Assembly: GCF_016107305.1 (NCBI RefSeq)
Contig: NZ_RCVR01000038.1
Location: 1 to 46,570, forward strand
Source of the DNA: Roseomonas sp. KE2513
Lineage (GTDB): Bacteria > Pseudomonadota > Alphaproteobacteria > Acetobacterales > Acetobacteraceae
Length of the DNA stretch: 46,570 nt
Direction: 5' to 3'
Positions 16,187 to 24,362 of this stretch are shown in pieces. A program made the position numbers and the translations under genes. The number at the start of each line of letters is the position of its first letter. The first letter of the stretch is position 1. Under the pieces are notes generated by a model. The model was given only the letters and a program-made list of their open reading frames with translations. It made no database searches and had not been told where the DNA came from.

Positions 16187-18218
16187 AGCCATCTCCTCCG
16201 ACCGTGCCCGTCTGGTAGCTGGGCTGACCCGCCCCCAGGGCGAAGCCGCCGGGATGCACGGGCCGGTGCTGGTGCTGGCAGGAGCTGGAACCGGCAAGAC
16301 CAAGACCCTGACCGCCGGCGTCGCCCTGCGCATCGCCGAGCGCGGCATACCGGCCCAGCGCATCCTGGCCGTGACCTTCACCAACAAGGCGGCGGGCGAG
16401 ATGCGCGAGCGCATCGTCGCCCTGCTCGGCGGGCAGGCGGCGCCGTCCTGGATCGGCACCTTTCACGGCCTCGGAGTCCGCCAGTTGCGACAGGAGCCGG
16501 AGATGGCGGGGCTGCGCGAGAACTTCGACGTGCTCGATGCCGTCGATGCCAAGCGCCTGCTCAAGCGCACCATGAAAGCCATGGGCGCCGAAGCCGGCGA
16601 TGACGAGGGCATGGGCAAGGACCCGGTGAAGGCCGTGGCCGGCCACATTGGCCGCTTCAAGGACAACCTCATCACCCCGAGCGAGGCGGTCATCCGGGCT
16701 GAGGCGATGATTGCCTCGAGTCCAATGGCCGACGCCTCCGGTCTGCGCGCCGCGGCACGTATCTACCCGGAATATCAGCGCCGACTGGTGGAGGCTAACG
16801 CCGCCGACTTCGGCGACCTGCTGCTCTGGCCGACGGTAGCCATGGGACGCGACGAGGAGCGCCGACTGCGTTTCGCCGGCCGCTTCTCCTGCTTGCTGGC
16901 CGACGAGTACCAGGACGTGAACGCCGTCCAGTACCGCTGGCTCCGGCTGATGGCCGAGGACCACGGCGAGATCTTCGCCGTCGGCGACGACGACCAAGCG
17001 GTGTTCGGCTGGCGCGGCGCGGACATTGAGTACATCCGCCGCTTCACGCGCGACTTCCGCGGCGCGGCCGTGGTCAAGCTGGAGGAGAATTTCCGCTCCA
17101 CTGGCCACATCCTGGCCGCGGCCAACGCGGTCATCGCCCGTGACGACACCCGGTTAGGAAAGACGTTGCGCACCACCCGGGAGCAGGGCCAGCCGATCGA
17201 GGTGGTCAGGTTCCGCAACGACGAGGCGGAAGCGATCGGCATCGCCGCCGAGATCCGCAAGCGCGGCGCCGAGGGCGTCCGCTGGCAGGACATGGCCATC
17301 CTTTACCGGGCCAACCACCTGTCGCGCGGCATCGAGGAGGAGTTGCTGCGAGCCAAGGTGCCCTACGTGCTCGTCGGCGATGTCGGCTTCTACCAGCGCG
17401 CCGAGGTGAAGGACGCCCTGGCGCTGCTACGCCTCGCGACCTGCCCGGATGACTGCCAGTCCGACGAGGCGTTCCGCCGCGCCTGCAACAGCCCGCCGCG
17501 CGGCATCGGCCCGAAGGCTCTCGACCTGCTGGAGCGCGACGCCGAGTGGCGTGGTTCCTCGCTGCTGGCCGCCTGCCGCACCGCCGAGCTACCGCCCAAG
17601 GTGAGAGGGGCGGCCGGCGCCTTCGCCGACGCCGTGCGCTCGATCGCGACCGACGCGGAGGCCACAGTCGCCGACCGCTTGTCCATGCTGCTCGACCGCA
17701 CCGGCTACCGGCAGTGGCTGCGCGATAGCCGGGCTGAGACGGTGGAGGGTCGGCTGGAGAACTTGGCCGAACTGGTGCTGCTCGCCGGGAGCTTTCACTC
17801 AGCGGCGGAGTTGCTGGAACATGCCGCCCTGGCCAGCGCCGCCGCGGGGGAGGACACCGAGGGACGGGTGCAGCTGCTCACCCTGCACCGGGCCAAGGGA
17901 CTGGAGTTCGCCCATGTCTTCCTGCCGGCATGGAACACGACCGTATTCCCGAGCCAGTACGGCGAGGCCTCGGAGGAGCGGCGACTGGCCTATGTGGCAC
18001 TGACCCGCGGCAAGGAGCGGGTGGCGGTCAGCTACGCCGAGTTCCGGCGCGGCTACGTCGATCCCTCGCCCTTTCTCGACGACATCCCGGCCGACAACCG
18101 CCACGAGGGGTGGCTCCGCCCGGAGGAGCGCCGGGCACCGCGTCCATCACCCCGGCAGTCCGGCATGGACGCGCTCAACGAGATGCTCGCCAGCCTGCGG
18201 CAGCGGCGGGCGGGGTAA
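16170..18218 (+). CDS. UvrD/Rep-type superfamily 1 DNA helicase
   Basis: 682-aa 3'-to-5' DNA helicase. Motifs in order: Walker A AGAGTGKT (residues 37-44), Ia VTFTNKAAGEMRERI, II DEYQD (245-249), III GDDDQAVFGWRGA, IV ENFRSTGHIL, V LLTLHRAKGLEFAHVFLP and VI YVALTRGKERV (from 608). Motif II has Tyr, and motif III has Asp-Asp-Asp-Gln, small deviations from UvrD (DEFQD, GDDDQSIY). Full length though shorter than UvrD, lacking much of its C-terminal tail. Likely assists plasmid replication or recombination; it overlaps the preceding gene and ends just before hairpin element B. Confidence 0.93.
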   Translation: MPTASEAISSDRARLVAGLTRPQGEAAGMHGPVLVLAGAGTGKTKTLTAGVALRIAERGIPAQRILAVTFTNKAAGEMRERIVALLGGQAAPSWIGTFHGLGVRQLRQEPEMAGLRENFDVLDAVDAKRLLKRTMKAMGAEAGDDEGMGKDPVKAVAGHIGRFKDNLITPSEAVIRAEAMIASSPMADASGLRAAARIYPEYQRRLVEANAADFGDLLLWPTVAMGRDEERRLRFAGRFSCLLADEYQDVNAVQYRWLRLMAEDHGEIFAVGDDDQAVFGWRGADIEYIRRFTRDFRGAAVVKLEENFRSTGHILAAANAVIARDDTRLGKTLRTTREQGQPIEVVRFRNDEAEAIGIAAEIRKRGAEGVRWQDMAILYRANHLSRGIEEELLRAKVPYVLVGDVGFYQRAEVKDALALLRLATCPDDCQSDEAFRRACNSPPRGIGPKALDLLERDAEWRGSSLLAACRTAELPPKVRGAAGAFADAVRSIATDAEATVADRLSMLLDRTGYRQWLRDSRAETVEGRLENLAELVLLAGSFHSAAELLEHAALASAAAGEDTEGRVQLLTLHRAKGLEFAHVFLPAWNTTVFPSQYGEASEERRLAYVALTRGKERVAVSYAEFRRGYVDPSPFLDDIPADNRHEGWLRPEERRAPRPSPRQSGMDALNEMLASLRQRRAG

Positions 18219-18239
18219 AGCAGGCGGGAGAGCAGGGAG

Positions 18240-18389
18240 GAGGAGAGGGAGTAGGGAAAGCCCTGCCACCCTCTCCCGGAGCGCGGCAAGGGTTCGTCGC
18301 TGCGCTCCCGCCGCAAGCGGCTCCCTTGCCTCGCCCCGGTCGGGGCGGCCGGCGGGCTGGGTCTTCGAGAAGAAGATTCAGCAGAAGGA
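18240..18389 (+). repeat. Intergenic hairpin element, copy B
   Basis: Core GGCAAGGG (18285-18292) pairs with CCCTTGCC (18323-18330), loop TTCGTCGCTGCGCTCCC. A second small hairpin GTCTTC (18361-18366) / GAAGAT (18372-18377, one G-U pair) with loop GAGAA comes before CAGCAGAAGGA and the next start codon. A purine-rich GGGAGGAGGAGAGGGA lead lies upstream. Confidence 0.8.
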
Positions 18390-18572
18390 ATGGGATCCAT
18401 GGATCTCGCCAAACGCCTCTCCAAGCGTCAGGGCCGCAGACAGGACATCGAGGCAGCCGTCGGTCTGATCGTCATCGCTGTCGTCCTCCTCGGCGGCGCC
18501 GTGCTGCCGGGCTTCCTGGCACAGCACGCCTCCACCGTCCCGGTGCCGGCCCATCGGGAGGCCCGCCGGTGA
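18390..18572 (+). CDS. Small single-pass membrane protein
   Basis: 60-aa protein with a positively charged N-terminus (KRLSKRQGRRQD) followed by one hydrophobic segment (AAVGLIVIAVVLLGGAVLPG, about residues 22-41) and a short polar tail. Probable inner-membrane protein with the N-terminus inside. An AGAAGGA Shine-Dalgarno is 4 nt before the ATG; a start at codon 4 is also possible. Its TGA overlaps the GTG of the next gene. Function unknown. Confidence 0.7.
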   Translation: MGSMDLAKRLSKRQGRRQDIEAAVGLIVIAVVLLGGAVLPGFLAQHASTVPVPAHREARR

Positions 18573-18937
18573 GCCCCATCATCCTGCCCGAGATCCAGGG
18601 CCATCTCACCGTTCGGGCGCTGAAGGGTGAAGTGGCGGACGGTTTTGCTCTGTCCCGCGCCGACTGCTTCCCTGTTGTCGAGGTCGCCATCGTCCACGAC
18701 GGCGCCGACCGCGGCATCGGCGAGACCGAGGCCTACGTCGCGCTGCTCGCCCGCGCTCCCGGCATGAAGCGCCTGCTCGAAGAGGCCCTGGCCTTCGAGG
18801 CCGAGGCCTTTGACGACGACGAGTCGGTGTCGGGTGCTGACCTGGTGGAATGGTTCGCTGGCTGGCGCGGCCGGGTCCGTAAGCTGCTGACGCAGCCGCT
18901 GCCGCCTCTTCTCCCGGTGCTCGACCCGGAATCCTGA
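18569..18937 (+). CDS. Hypothetical protein
   Basis: 122-aa protein starting at GTG in a GTGA overlap with the membrane-protein gene, with GGGAGG as ribosome binding site. It begins ILPEIQGHLTVRALKGEVAD and has an acidic middle (FEAEAFDDDESVSGADLVEW). Soluble, no family recognised; part of the conserved plasmid gene string. Confidence 0.7.
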   Translation: MSPIILPEIQGHLTVRALKGEVADGFALSRADCFPVVEVAIVHDGADRGIGETEAYVALLARAPGMKRLLEEALAFEAEAFDDDESVSGADLVEWFAGWRGRVRKLLTQPLPPLLPVLDPES

Positions 18938-18993
18938 CGGGCGCCCTACGCCCTTCCGATTGCCCCTCTCAATCCGATCCGAAAGGAACTGCC

Positions 18994-19584
18994 ATGTCCA
19001 CTCCGGCACGGTTGCCCCGGCTGCTTGTCCTGCGTCCCTACCTCGGGCAGGCGACCCGTGACGGCGCCTACGCGCACGTCGACGCCCTGGTGATGTACAC
19101 ACGCGACGGCACGATGCCGTGCCGCTACGGCGAGCTGCGCCCGCTGATGTGGCACGAGGACGGCGCACGCCCCATCCTGCACGAGAACTTCCGCTTCACC
19201 TGCCAGGTCGATGACCGGCAGGCCGCGCCTTACGCACTGCGCTACGGGTACATGCCGGAGAACGGCGAGGTGTTCACCACGAGCGATCTCGCCCGCTTCG
19301 GCAAGCCGCTCGCCGCCCTGCAGCGCGCCATGGCGCGGCTGGTCGAGCAGGAGGGGCGCACCGAGGATCTCGGGCAAATCTTCGCCCGGCTCGCCCGCGT
19401 GCTGCGGGTCGATGGCACGGTGCTGCTGGATGTCCGCGAGCACGGCAGCTTCTTCGAGGAGAACCACCGCGTCCGTCTTACGGCGGACGCTCCGAACCTC
19501 GGCGAGATGATCCGTGATCTCGGGGTGGTCGCGCGGGAACTGCACCTTCGCTGCGCCGAGCGGCTCGGCCGTCGGGCGGCCTGA
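18994..19584 (+). CDS. Hypothetical protein
   Basis: 196-aa soluble protein preceded by GAAAGGAA. Mixed alpha/beta sequence (VLRPYLGQATRDGAYAHVDA, LRYGYMPENGEVFTTSDLAR) with no recognised motif and a regular helical C-terminus. It lies 3 nt before the Mom/XF1762-like gene and is probably co-translated with it. Function unknown. Confidence 0.75.
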   Translation: MSTPARLPRLLVLRPYLGQATRDGAYAHVDALVMYTRDGTMPCRYGELRPLMWHEDGARPILHENFRFTCQVDDRQAAPYALRYGYMPENGEVFTTSDLARFGKPLAALQRAMARLVEQEGRTEDLGQIFARLARVLRVDGTVLLDVREHGSFFEENHRVRLTADAPNLGEMIRDLGVVARELHLRCAERLGRRAA

Positions 19585-19587
19585 GCC

Positions 19588-20391
19588 ATGGTCCTCGCCT
19601 GCGAGGCTCCCGAGAGGGCGGCCGCGATCTGCTCCTGGTGCGGCGAGATTGCCGTGCTGGAGCTTGCGGAGGCGTGGTCCGACCACGCTTTCCTGTTCGA
19701 GACCTGCTGCCCGGCCGCCCACGAGGACGTCTGCGCCGGCATGGCCGAGGACCCGGCCTGGGCGCGCGACCTGCTGCGCCATCTCGGGGCCGAGGTCCTG
19801 CTGGGACACGGCCTGCGCCGAGTGGCCGACACCGGCTGCGGCCAGCTGCTGCTGGACTGGAAGCTGGAGGTCCGGCCAGTGAGCTTCGCACGCGCTGCCG
19901 ACTTCGTGCGGCGTCACCACGCCCACAACGCCGCCCCAACCGCCTGGCGCTACGGCGCCGCGATCGTCAACGGGTCCACCCTGCTGGGCGTAGTGATGAT
20001 CGGCAACCCGGTCGCCCGCGGTTTGATGGGCCGAGGCACTGTCGAGGTGAATCGCCTCTGCATCCGCAGAGATGTCCCCCGCACCCTGGCCTGGAACGCC
20101 TGCTCGCAGCTTTATGGCTGGGCGGCCAGGGAGGCCGAGGTGCGCGGCTTCGAGCGCATCGTTACCTACACGCGGGCTGATGAGGAGGGCGGCAGCCTCC
20201 GCGCTGCAGGATGGAACAGGGATGCCCAGGTTCGCGGTCGGTCATGGAGCAGCCCGACGCGGCCACGCACCGACCGTGCCCCGCTGATCGACAAGCATCG
20301 CTGGAGCCGGGCGTTGAAGCCTCGCCATCCTGTTCCCCAGCCGGCCGTGCTGCCGGCGATTATGCCCCTGACCCTGGATGCCGCCGCGTGA
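19588..20391 (+). CDS. XF1762 family / Mom-like GNAT acyltransferase
   Basis: 267-aa protein. From about residue 95 it follows the XF1762 pattern: FVRRHHAHNAAPTAWRYGAA, GSTLLGVVMIGNPVARGL, TVEVNRLCIRRD, NACSQLYGWAAREAEVRGF, RIVTYTRADEEGGSLRAAGW and GRSWSSPTRPRTD. This family belongs with phage Mu Mom, a GNAT-fold enzyme that modifies adenine in DNA to block restriction; whether XF1762 proteins do so is not established. An extra N-terminal part of about 90 residues with CSWC and a Cys-Cys pair could bind metal. The GTGA overlap links it to the next gene. DNA modification is inference. Confidence 0.8.
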   Translation: MVLACEAPERAAAICSWCGEIAVLELAEAWSDHAFLFETCCPAAHEDVCAGMAEDPAWARDLLRHLGAEVLLGHGLRRVADTGCGQLLLDWKLEVRPVSFARAADFVRRHHAHNAAPTAWRYGAAIVNGSTLLGVVMIGNPVARGLMGRGTVEVNRLCIRRDVPRTLAWNACSQLYGWAAREAEVRGFERIVTYTRADEEGGSLRAAGWNRDAQVRGRSWSSPTRPRTDRAPLIDKHRWSRALKPRHPVPQPAVLPAIMPLTLDAAA

Positions 20392-20717
20392 ACCGGCCGC
20401 CAATCCCGTGGAACCCGGAGGACCTGCTCGACGTCGCCCGCGCCATCAAGGCCCTGGGCGCCCTGAGCTTCCAAATGGCCGAGCGCTTCGGCCCCGACGA
20501 CGGGCTGGAGCTGTCCTGCCGCGCTACGGCCGCGCTGCTCGAGCGCGTTCTGCGCGACGAGGCCGATGCCGCCCTGCGCCACACGATCATGCGCCGCCTG
20601 GAGGCTGAGGCCGACCATGCCAGGGAAATGCAGGAGACGAGCCCGATCAAAGAGAGCGAGGAAAGCGGTGAGAGAGCCGTGCCGCACGGCGGCCCGGCGC
20701 CGCAAGGGGAGGCCTGA
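20388..20717 (+). CDS. Hypothetical protein with repeat-derived C-terminus
   Basis: 109-aa protein, GTG start overlapping the stop of the acyltransferase gene. Helical body (EDLLDVARAIKALGALSFQM, LERVLRDEADAALRHTIMRR). The last 16 or so residues (ERAVPHGGPAPQGEA) are encoded by the left arm of hairpin element C, so the element appears to have inserted at the 3' end and supplied the stop codon. No family recognised. Confidence 0.7.
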   Translation: MNRPPIPWNPEDLLDVARAIKALGALSFQMAERFGPDDGLELSCRATAALLERVLRDEADAALRHTIMRRLEAEADHAREMQETSPIKESEESGERAVPHGGPAPQGEA

Positions 20718-20785
20718 CGGACCGCGGCTGCGCCGCGCCCTTGCCCCACCGTCCCGCGTCTGGCCGCGGCGGAGGGGCCGAGGCG
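20668..20785 (+). repeat. Intergenic hairpin element, copy C
   Basis: CGCAAGGG (20701-20708) pairs with CCCTTGCC (20738-20745), preceded by the usual GTGCCGCAC lead. Unlike the other copies its left arm lies within the coding region of the upstream gene. Confidence 0.75.
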
Positions 20786-20833
20786 GAATGATCCGTTCTC
20801 GGCAGGCAAACCTACCCTGAAAGGGATCAGCCC

Positions 20834-21217
20834 GTGGCTACCACCAGCATTATCCTATCCGCCTACCCTGGCCGTCGCGTGCGCGAGCACGGCTACATCT
20901 CGACGGAGATCGGGCTGTGCATCGGCGGCGGCACGCCCCAGCGCCGTCTCGCTGTCGAGGGCCTGACCGGCATCACCCGCGTCGTGGCCGAGTTCGGCCG
21001 CGACGTGCTGGCCGCCAACCCTGGCGCCAGCTTCAATATCTCGGTCACCATGGCCAAGGGCCAGCGCAAGCCGCGTGGCTTCGACGATGCCGAGAAGGCC
21101 GGGACCTTCGCCCACCACGCTTTCCTGCGCGAGGACGCCGGCGAGGACGCAACCCACCGCAAGCTGGTCGGTCCGTCGGCCGCGGGTGCCGGCGCGCCTG
21201 CAGCGCTCGCCGCCTGA
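20834..21217 (+). CDS. Hypothetical protein
   Basis: 127-aa protein, GTG start after GAAAGGGA. Sequence such as GRRVREHGYISTEIGLCIGG and VVAEFGRDVLAANPGASFNI suggests a small alpha/beta fold; the C-terminal 25 residues are Ala/Gly-rich. Soluble, no known family, part of the plasmid gene string between elements C and D. Confidence 0.75.
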   Translation: MATTSIILSAYPGRRVREHGYISTEIGLCIGGGTPQRRLAVEGLTGITRVVAEFGRDVLAANPGASFNISVTMAKGQRKPRGFDDAEKAGTFAHHAFLREDAGEDATHRKLVGPSAAGAGAPAALAA

Positions 21218-21224
21218 GAAGGCG

Positions 21225-21374
21225 GAAAGGGAGAGAGGGATTTGAGAAGGGGAGGGGTGCCGCACCCCGTCCCCCGCCGCAAGGGCGAGGGCCTGACGGC
21301 CCGCCGCTGCGCGGCGCCCTTGCCCCGGCGGCGCGGGGCGGCGGCTGCCCGGGAGGTGTTCGGAAAGGAACACC
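21225..21374 (+). repeat. Intergenic hairpin element, copy D
   Basis: GCAAGGG (21279-21285) pairs with CCCTTGC (21317-21323); an outer stem can form between GCCGCACCCCG and CGGGGCGGCGGC. A second perfect hairpin GGTGTTC (21355-21361) / GAACACC (21368-21374) shows GGAAAG in its loop, three bases before the next ATG. Confidence 0.85.
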
Positions 21375-21377
21375 GCC

Positions 21378-21725
21378 ATGGAAATCCGCCGCCTCACCGC
21401 CCGTCCGGGACCGGACCTGTTCACCCGCAGCCCCGCCGCCGACGCGGGCGAGCCGGTCGCCTGCACCCGCTGCAGGGCGATCTTCGACACCGATCCGACG
21501 ATCGCCGTCGGCTGCCCCACCTGCGGCGCTCCGGAGGGGGAGCGCTGCCGCCTGCCGGTGCAGGGCGGCTTCCATCGCTCGCACTACACGCGCTCGCATA
21601 TCGCGCTGCGCAACGGCCGCATGGGCGCCTGCGAGGCGCTGACCTGGGACCGGCTGCACGCGCTGCCCGTGCGGCTCCCTCGGGCAGCCTACCCCGCCGT
21701 CATCCCCATCCACGCGAGCCGGTGA
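21378..21725 (+). CDS. Small zinc-finger domain protein
   Basis: 115-aa protein with two Cys pairs: ACTRCRAIF (Cys-x2-Cys) and GCPTCGAPEGERC, followed by His residues in GGFHRSHYTRSH. This CPxCGAxxGxxC...H...R layout is a known small zinc-binding module of unclear function. It probably binds one zinc ion per half. The start codon follows the GGTGTTC/GAACACC hairpin directly. Next gene 11 nt downstream. Confidence 0.75.
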   Translation: MEIRRLTARPGPDLFTRSPAADAGEPVACTRCRAIFDTDPTIAVGCPTCGAPEGERCRLPVQGGFHRSHYTRSHIALRNGRMGACEALTWDRLHALPVRLPRAAYPAVIPIHASR

Positions 21726-21736
21726 GGAACATTCCG

Positions 21737-22069
21737 ATGAGCGCCGTCCGCCGTTTTCTCGACCTGTCCAACGCCCACCTCACGAACGAGGACCGAGCCC
21801 TGCTCGACGCCTGCGCCGGTCACGACACCGGTGAGCTGCTCTGCGCCAGCACGCCCTACGGCTGGTTCGTCTTCGCCTGCGAGGAGCGGCCGCAGATCTC
21901 CGACACGCTGTGGGCGCTGTTCGAGGAAGCCCGCCAGCACGGCTGCGAGTACCTCCTGTTCGACCGGGATGCCGCGAGCCTCGACGGCTTCCCGGTATTC
22001 GACTGGGAGGCCAAGGGGGCCACAGCAGAGAAGGCGCAGGAGGAAGAGGATCTGATGGAGGCAGGATGA
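21737..22069 (+). CDS. DUF5983 family protein
   Basis: 110-aa protein matching DUF5983 of plasmids and integrative elements: FLDLSNAHLTNEDRALLDAC at the start, TPYGWFVFACEE in the middle, and CEYLLFDRDAASLDGFPVFDW at the end. The family often neighbours ArdC and methylase-helicase genes, as here. Function unknown. The start is supported by spacing after the zinc-finger gene; a longer upstream frame is a shadow. Confidence 0.78.
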   Translation: MSAVRRFLDLSNAHLTNEDRALLDACAGHDTGELLCASTPYGWFVFACEERPQISDTLWALFEEARQHGCEYLLFDRDAASLDGFPVFDWEAKGATAEKAQEEEDLMEAG

Positions 22070-22210
22070 GGGGAGGGAGGAGAAGCCGTCCCGCACCGGG
22101 GATGGCCGCCGCAAGGGTTTGTCGCTGCGCTCCCGCGCTTTGCGCGCCCTTGCCCCGGCCACCCCGGACGCGGGGCGGGGAGGTGTTCCGAGAGAAGGAA
22201 AGGGAACACC
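22070..22210 (+). repeat. Intergenic hairpin element, copy E
   Basis: Core GCAAGGG (22111-22117) / CCCTTGC (22147-22153). Outer stem CCGGGGATGGCC (22096-22107) pairs with GGCCACCCCGG (22157-22167) apart from one bulged A. A second hairpin GGTGTTCC (22182-22189) / GGAACACC (22203-22210) with a purine loop including AGAAGGA sits one base before the ardC start. Confidence 0.85.
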
Positions 22211-22211
22211 G

Positions 22212-23186
22212 ATGGCCCAGTCCCGCCGCCAGTCGTCCGAGCGCCCGGCTCCCCGCGACCACTACGCCGAGATCACCGACCAGGTGGTCGCAGCACTCGA
22301 GGCCGGCACGGTGCCGTGGCGCCGCCCCTGGAACCAGGACAAGGCCGGCGCCGGGCCCCTGTCGCCGCGCAACGCCGTCACGGGCCGGCGCTATCACGGG
22401 ATCAACGTCCTGTTGCTCGGCATGACCGGCATGGCCTTCGCTGGCACCGATCCCCGCTGGCTCACCTACAAGCAGGCCGAGAGCAAGGGCTGGCAGGTCC
22501 GCCGCGGCGAGCGCGGCTCGCGCGTGTTCTTCTTCCGCAAGCTGACCCTGCGCGACGGCGACGCCGCGCCCGACCCCAGCGGGGAGGGGGAGGGCGGCAC
22601 CCGCACTGTGCCGGTGCTGCGCGCCTACACCGTGTTCCACGCCAGCCAGGTGGACGGCATCCCCGCCTTCGAGGCGCCGTCCGTGGAGGAAGCGTCCTGG
22701 CGCACGCCCGAGGCGGCCGAGACCATCATGCGCAACAGTGGCGTGGTGTTCCGCGAGGGCGGCGACCGCGCCTACTACTGCCCCTCCACCGACCACATCC
22801 AGATGCCGCCGCGCGCGGCCTTTGCCACGCCGCAGGGCTACTGCGCCACCGGCCTGCATGAACTGGCGCACGCCTCCGGCGCCAGGCACCGCCTGGATCG
22901 CGACCTGACCGGCCGCTTCGGCAGCCACGCCTACGCCCAGGAGGAACTCCGGGCCGAACTCACATCCTGCTTCGTCGGAGCCGAGCTGGGCCTGCCCTCC
23001 GACATCCCCAACCACGCCAGCTACGTCGCGTCCTGGTTGCGCACCCTGAAGCAGGACAAGCGCGAGATCTTCCGCGCGGCGGCCGAGGCGCAGCGCATGG
23101 CCGACTACCTGCTCGGCTTCCACCCCGAGCACGCCCGCGTTGCGGCTGAGGAGGCACGGCGCGACGAGGCCGTCGAGGAGGCGTGA
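22212..23186 (+). CDS. ArdC-like antirestriction protein (ssDNA-binding plus metallopeptidase)
   Basis: 324-aa protein. Residues 15-150 form the ArdC N-terminal ssDNA-binding domain (DHYAEITDQVVAALEAGTVP, RPWNQDKAG, GRRYHGINVLLLGM, WLTYKQAESKGWQVRRGER). The C-terminal domain is a zincin-like metallopeptidase with His216-Glu-Leu-Ala-His220. ArdC of plasmid RSA-type systems protects incoming single-stranded DNA from restriction. Full length. Start at 22212 follows the hairpin with a purine loop. The GTG of the next gene overlaps its stop. It supports a conjugative or mobilisable lifestyle. Confidence 0.92.
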   Translation: MAQSRRQSSERPAPRDHYAEITDQVVAALEAGTVPWRRPWNQDKAGAGPLSPRNAVTGRRYHGINVLLLGMTGMAFAGTDPRWLTYKQAESKGWQVRRGERGSRVFFFRKLTLRDGDAAPDPSGEGEGGTRTVPVLRAYTVFHASQVDGIPAFEAPSVEEASWRTPEAAETIMRNSGVVFREGGDRAYYCPSTDHIQMPPRAAFATPQGYCATGLHELAHASGARHRLDRDLTGRFGSHAYAQEELRAELTSCFVGAELGLPSDIPNHASYVASWLRTLKQDKREIFRAAAEAQRMADYLLGFHPEHARVAAEEARRDEAVEEA

Positions 23187-24193
23187 GCGCCGCCGTGCTG
23201 ACGCGCGAGGTCGGGGACGCTCCCGACCTGCGCTCCTACGACCACGTCGTGCTGTTCACCTCCGGCGGTAAGGACGCTACGGCGTGCCTGCTCGACCTGC
23301 TGGATCGCGGCGTGGATCCGACGCGCATTGAGCTGCACCACCACGAGGTGGACGGCCGCGGGCCGGCCTTCATGGATTGGCCGGTGACCGGCGCCTACGT
23401 CGCCGCCCAGGCGGCGGCCTTCGGCCTGCCGCTGTTCCGCTCCTGGCGTGCGGGCGGCTTCGAGCGTGAGATGCTGCGCCAGGATGCACCGACGGCGCCC
23501 ATCCTGTTCGAGACGCCCCAGGGGGTAATGCGAACCGGCGGTGCCGGCCTACGCAACACCCGGCTGCTGTTCCCGCAGACCTCGGCCGACCTATCCGTCC
23601 GCTGGTGCTCGGCCGCGCTCAAGATCGGCGTCGGCGCAGCCTCCATCGCCGGCCAGGACCGCTTTCTCGGCCGCCGCACCCTGGTGGTGACCGGCGAGCG
23701 GGCGCAGGAGAGCGCGGCGCGGGCGCGCTACGCCACCTTCGAGCCGCACCGCACCGACACGCGCGACGGCTCGCGCCGGCCGCGCCACGTCGACCACTGG
23801 CGCCCAGTCCACGGCTGGGACGAGGGTCGGGTGTGGGACATCCTGCAACGCCACGGCGTGCGGCCGCACCCGGCCTACGAACTCGGCTGGTCGCGCCTGT
23901 CCTGCATGGCCTGCATCTTCGGCTCGGCGGCGCAATGGGCCACCATACGGCTGATCGCGCCAGCGCTATTCGAGCGCATCGCGGCCTACGAGGAGAGGTT
24001 CGGCCGCACCATCCAGCGCGCCCGCTCGATCCGCGCCCTGGCCGACCTCGGCCGCCCCTATCCGGTCGCCCTGGCCCGTCCCGACCTCGTGACGCTCGCC
24101 CTTAGCGAGACCTGGGCCCTGCCGATCCTTGGCCTGCCCTCGGCGTGGACCCTCCCGGCGGGCGCTTTCGGCGAGGCCGCCGGTCCGACCTGA
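23183..24193 (+). CDS. PP-loop ATPase, PAPS reductase-like
   Basis: 336-aa member of the adenine nucleotide alpha-hydrolase fold. The PP-loop SGGKDA is at residues 27-32, followed by CLLDLLDRG and IELHHHEVDG. A second nucleotide-binding block RRTLVVTGERAQESAARARY and late Cys residues in SRLSCMACIFG resemble both PAPS reductases and DndC-like sulfur-transfer enzymes. It is not a clear assimilatory reductase: no cysteine biosynthesis genes are near, and it sits between antirestriction genes. A DNA or RNA modification role is inferred from context. GAGGAGG lies directly before the GTG start. Confidence 0.85.
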   Translation: MSAAVLTREVGDAPDLRSYDHVVLFTSGGKDATACLLDLLDRGVDPTRIELHHHEVDGRGPAFMDWPVTGAYVAAQAAAFGLPLFRSWRAGGFEREMLRQDAPTAPILFETPQGVMRTGGAGLRNTRLLFPQTSADLSVRWCSAALKIGVGAASIAGQDRFLGRRTLVVTGERAQESAARARYATFEPHRTDTRDGSRRPRHVDHWRPVHGWDEGRVWDILQRHGVRPHPAYELGWSRLSCMACIFGSAAQWATIRLIAPALFERIAAYEERFGRTIQRARSIRALADLGRPYPVALARPDLVTLALSETWALPILGLPSAWTLPAGAFGEAAGPT

Positions 24194-24204
24194 AAAGGGA
24201 CGAT

Positions 24205-24332
24205 GAGACGAAGGAGGAGCTGCCGCACGCCGACCAGGCGCCGCAAGGGTGCGTCGGCTTCGCCTCCCGCGCTGCGCGCGCCCTTGCCCCGCCCGGCGCG
24301 GGTGCCGGCGGGCGGGGAGGGGAGGCTCCGGA
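24205..24332 (+). repeat. Intergenic hairpin element, copy F
   Basis: GCAAGGG (24243-24249) / CCCTTGC (24281-24287), outer pairing GCGCC with GGCGC, lead GAGCTGCCGCACG. Loop GTGCGTCGGCTTCGCCTCCC matches the consensus loop closely. Confidence 0.8.
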
Positions 24333-24362
24333 GTGAATGGGCCGAAACCGAGGAGCCGGGCC

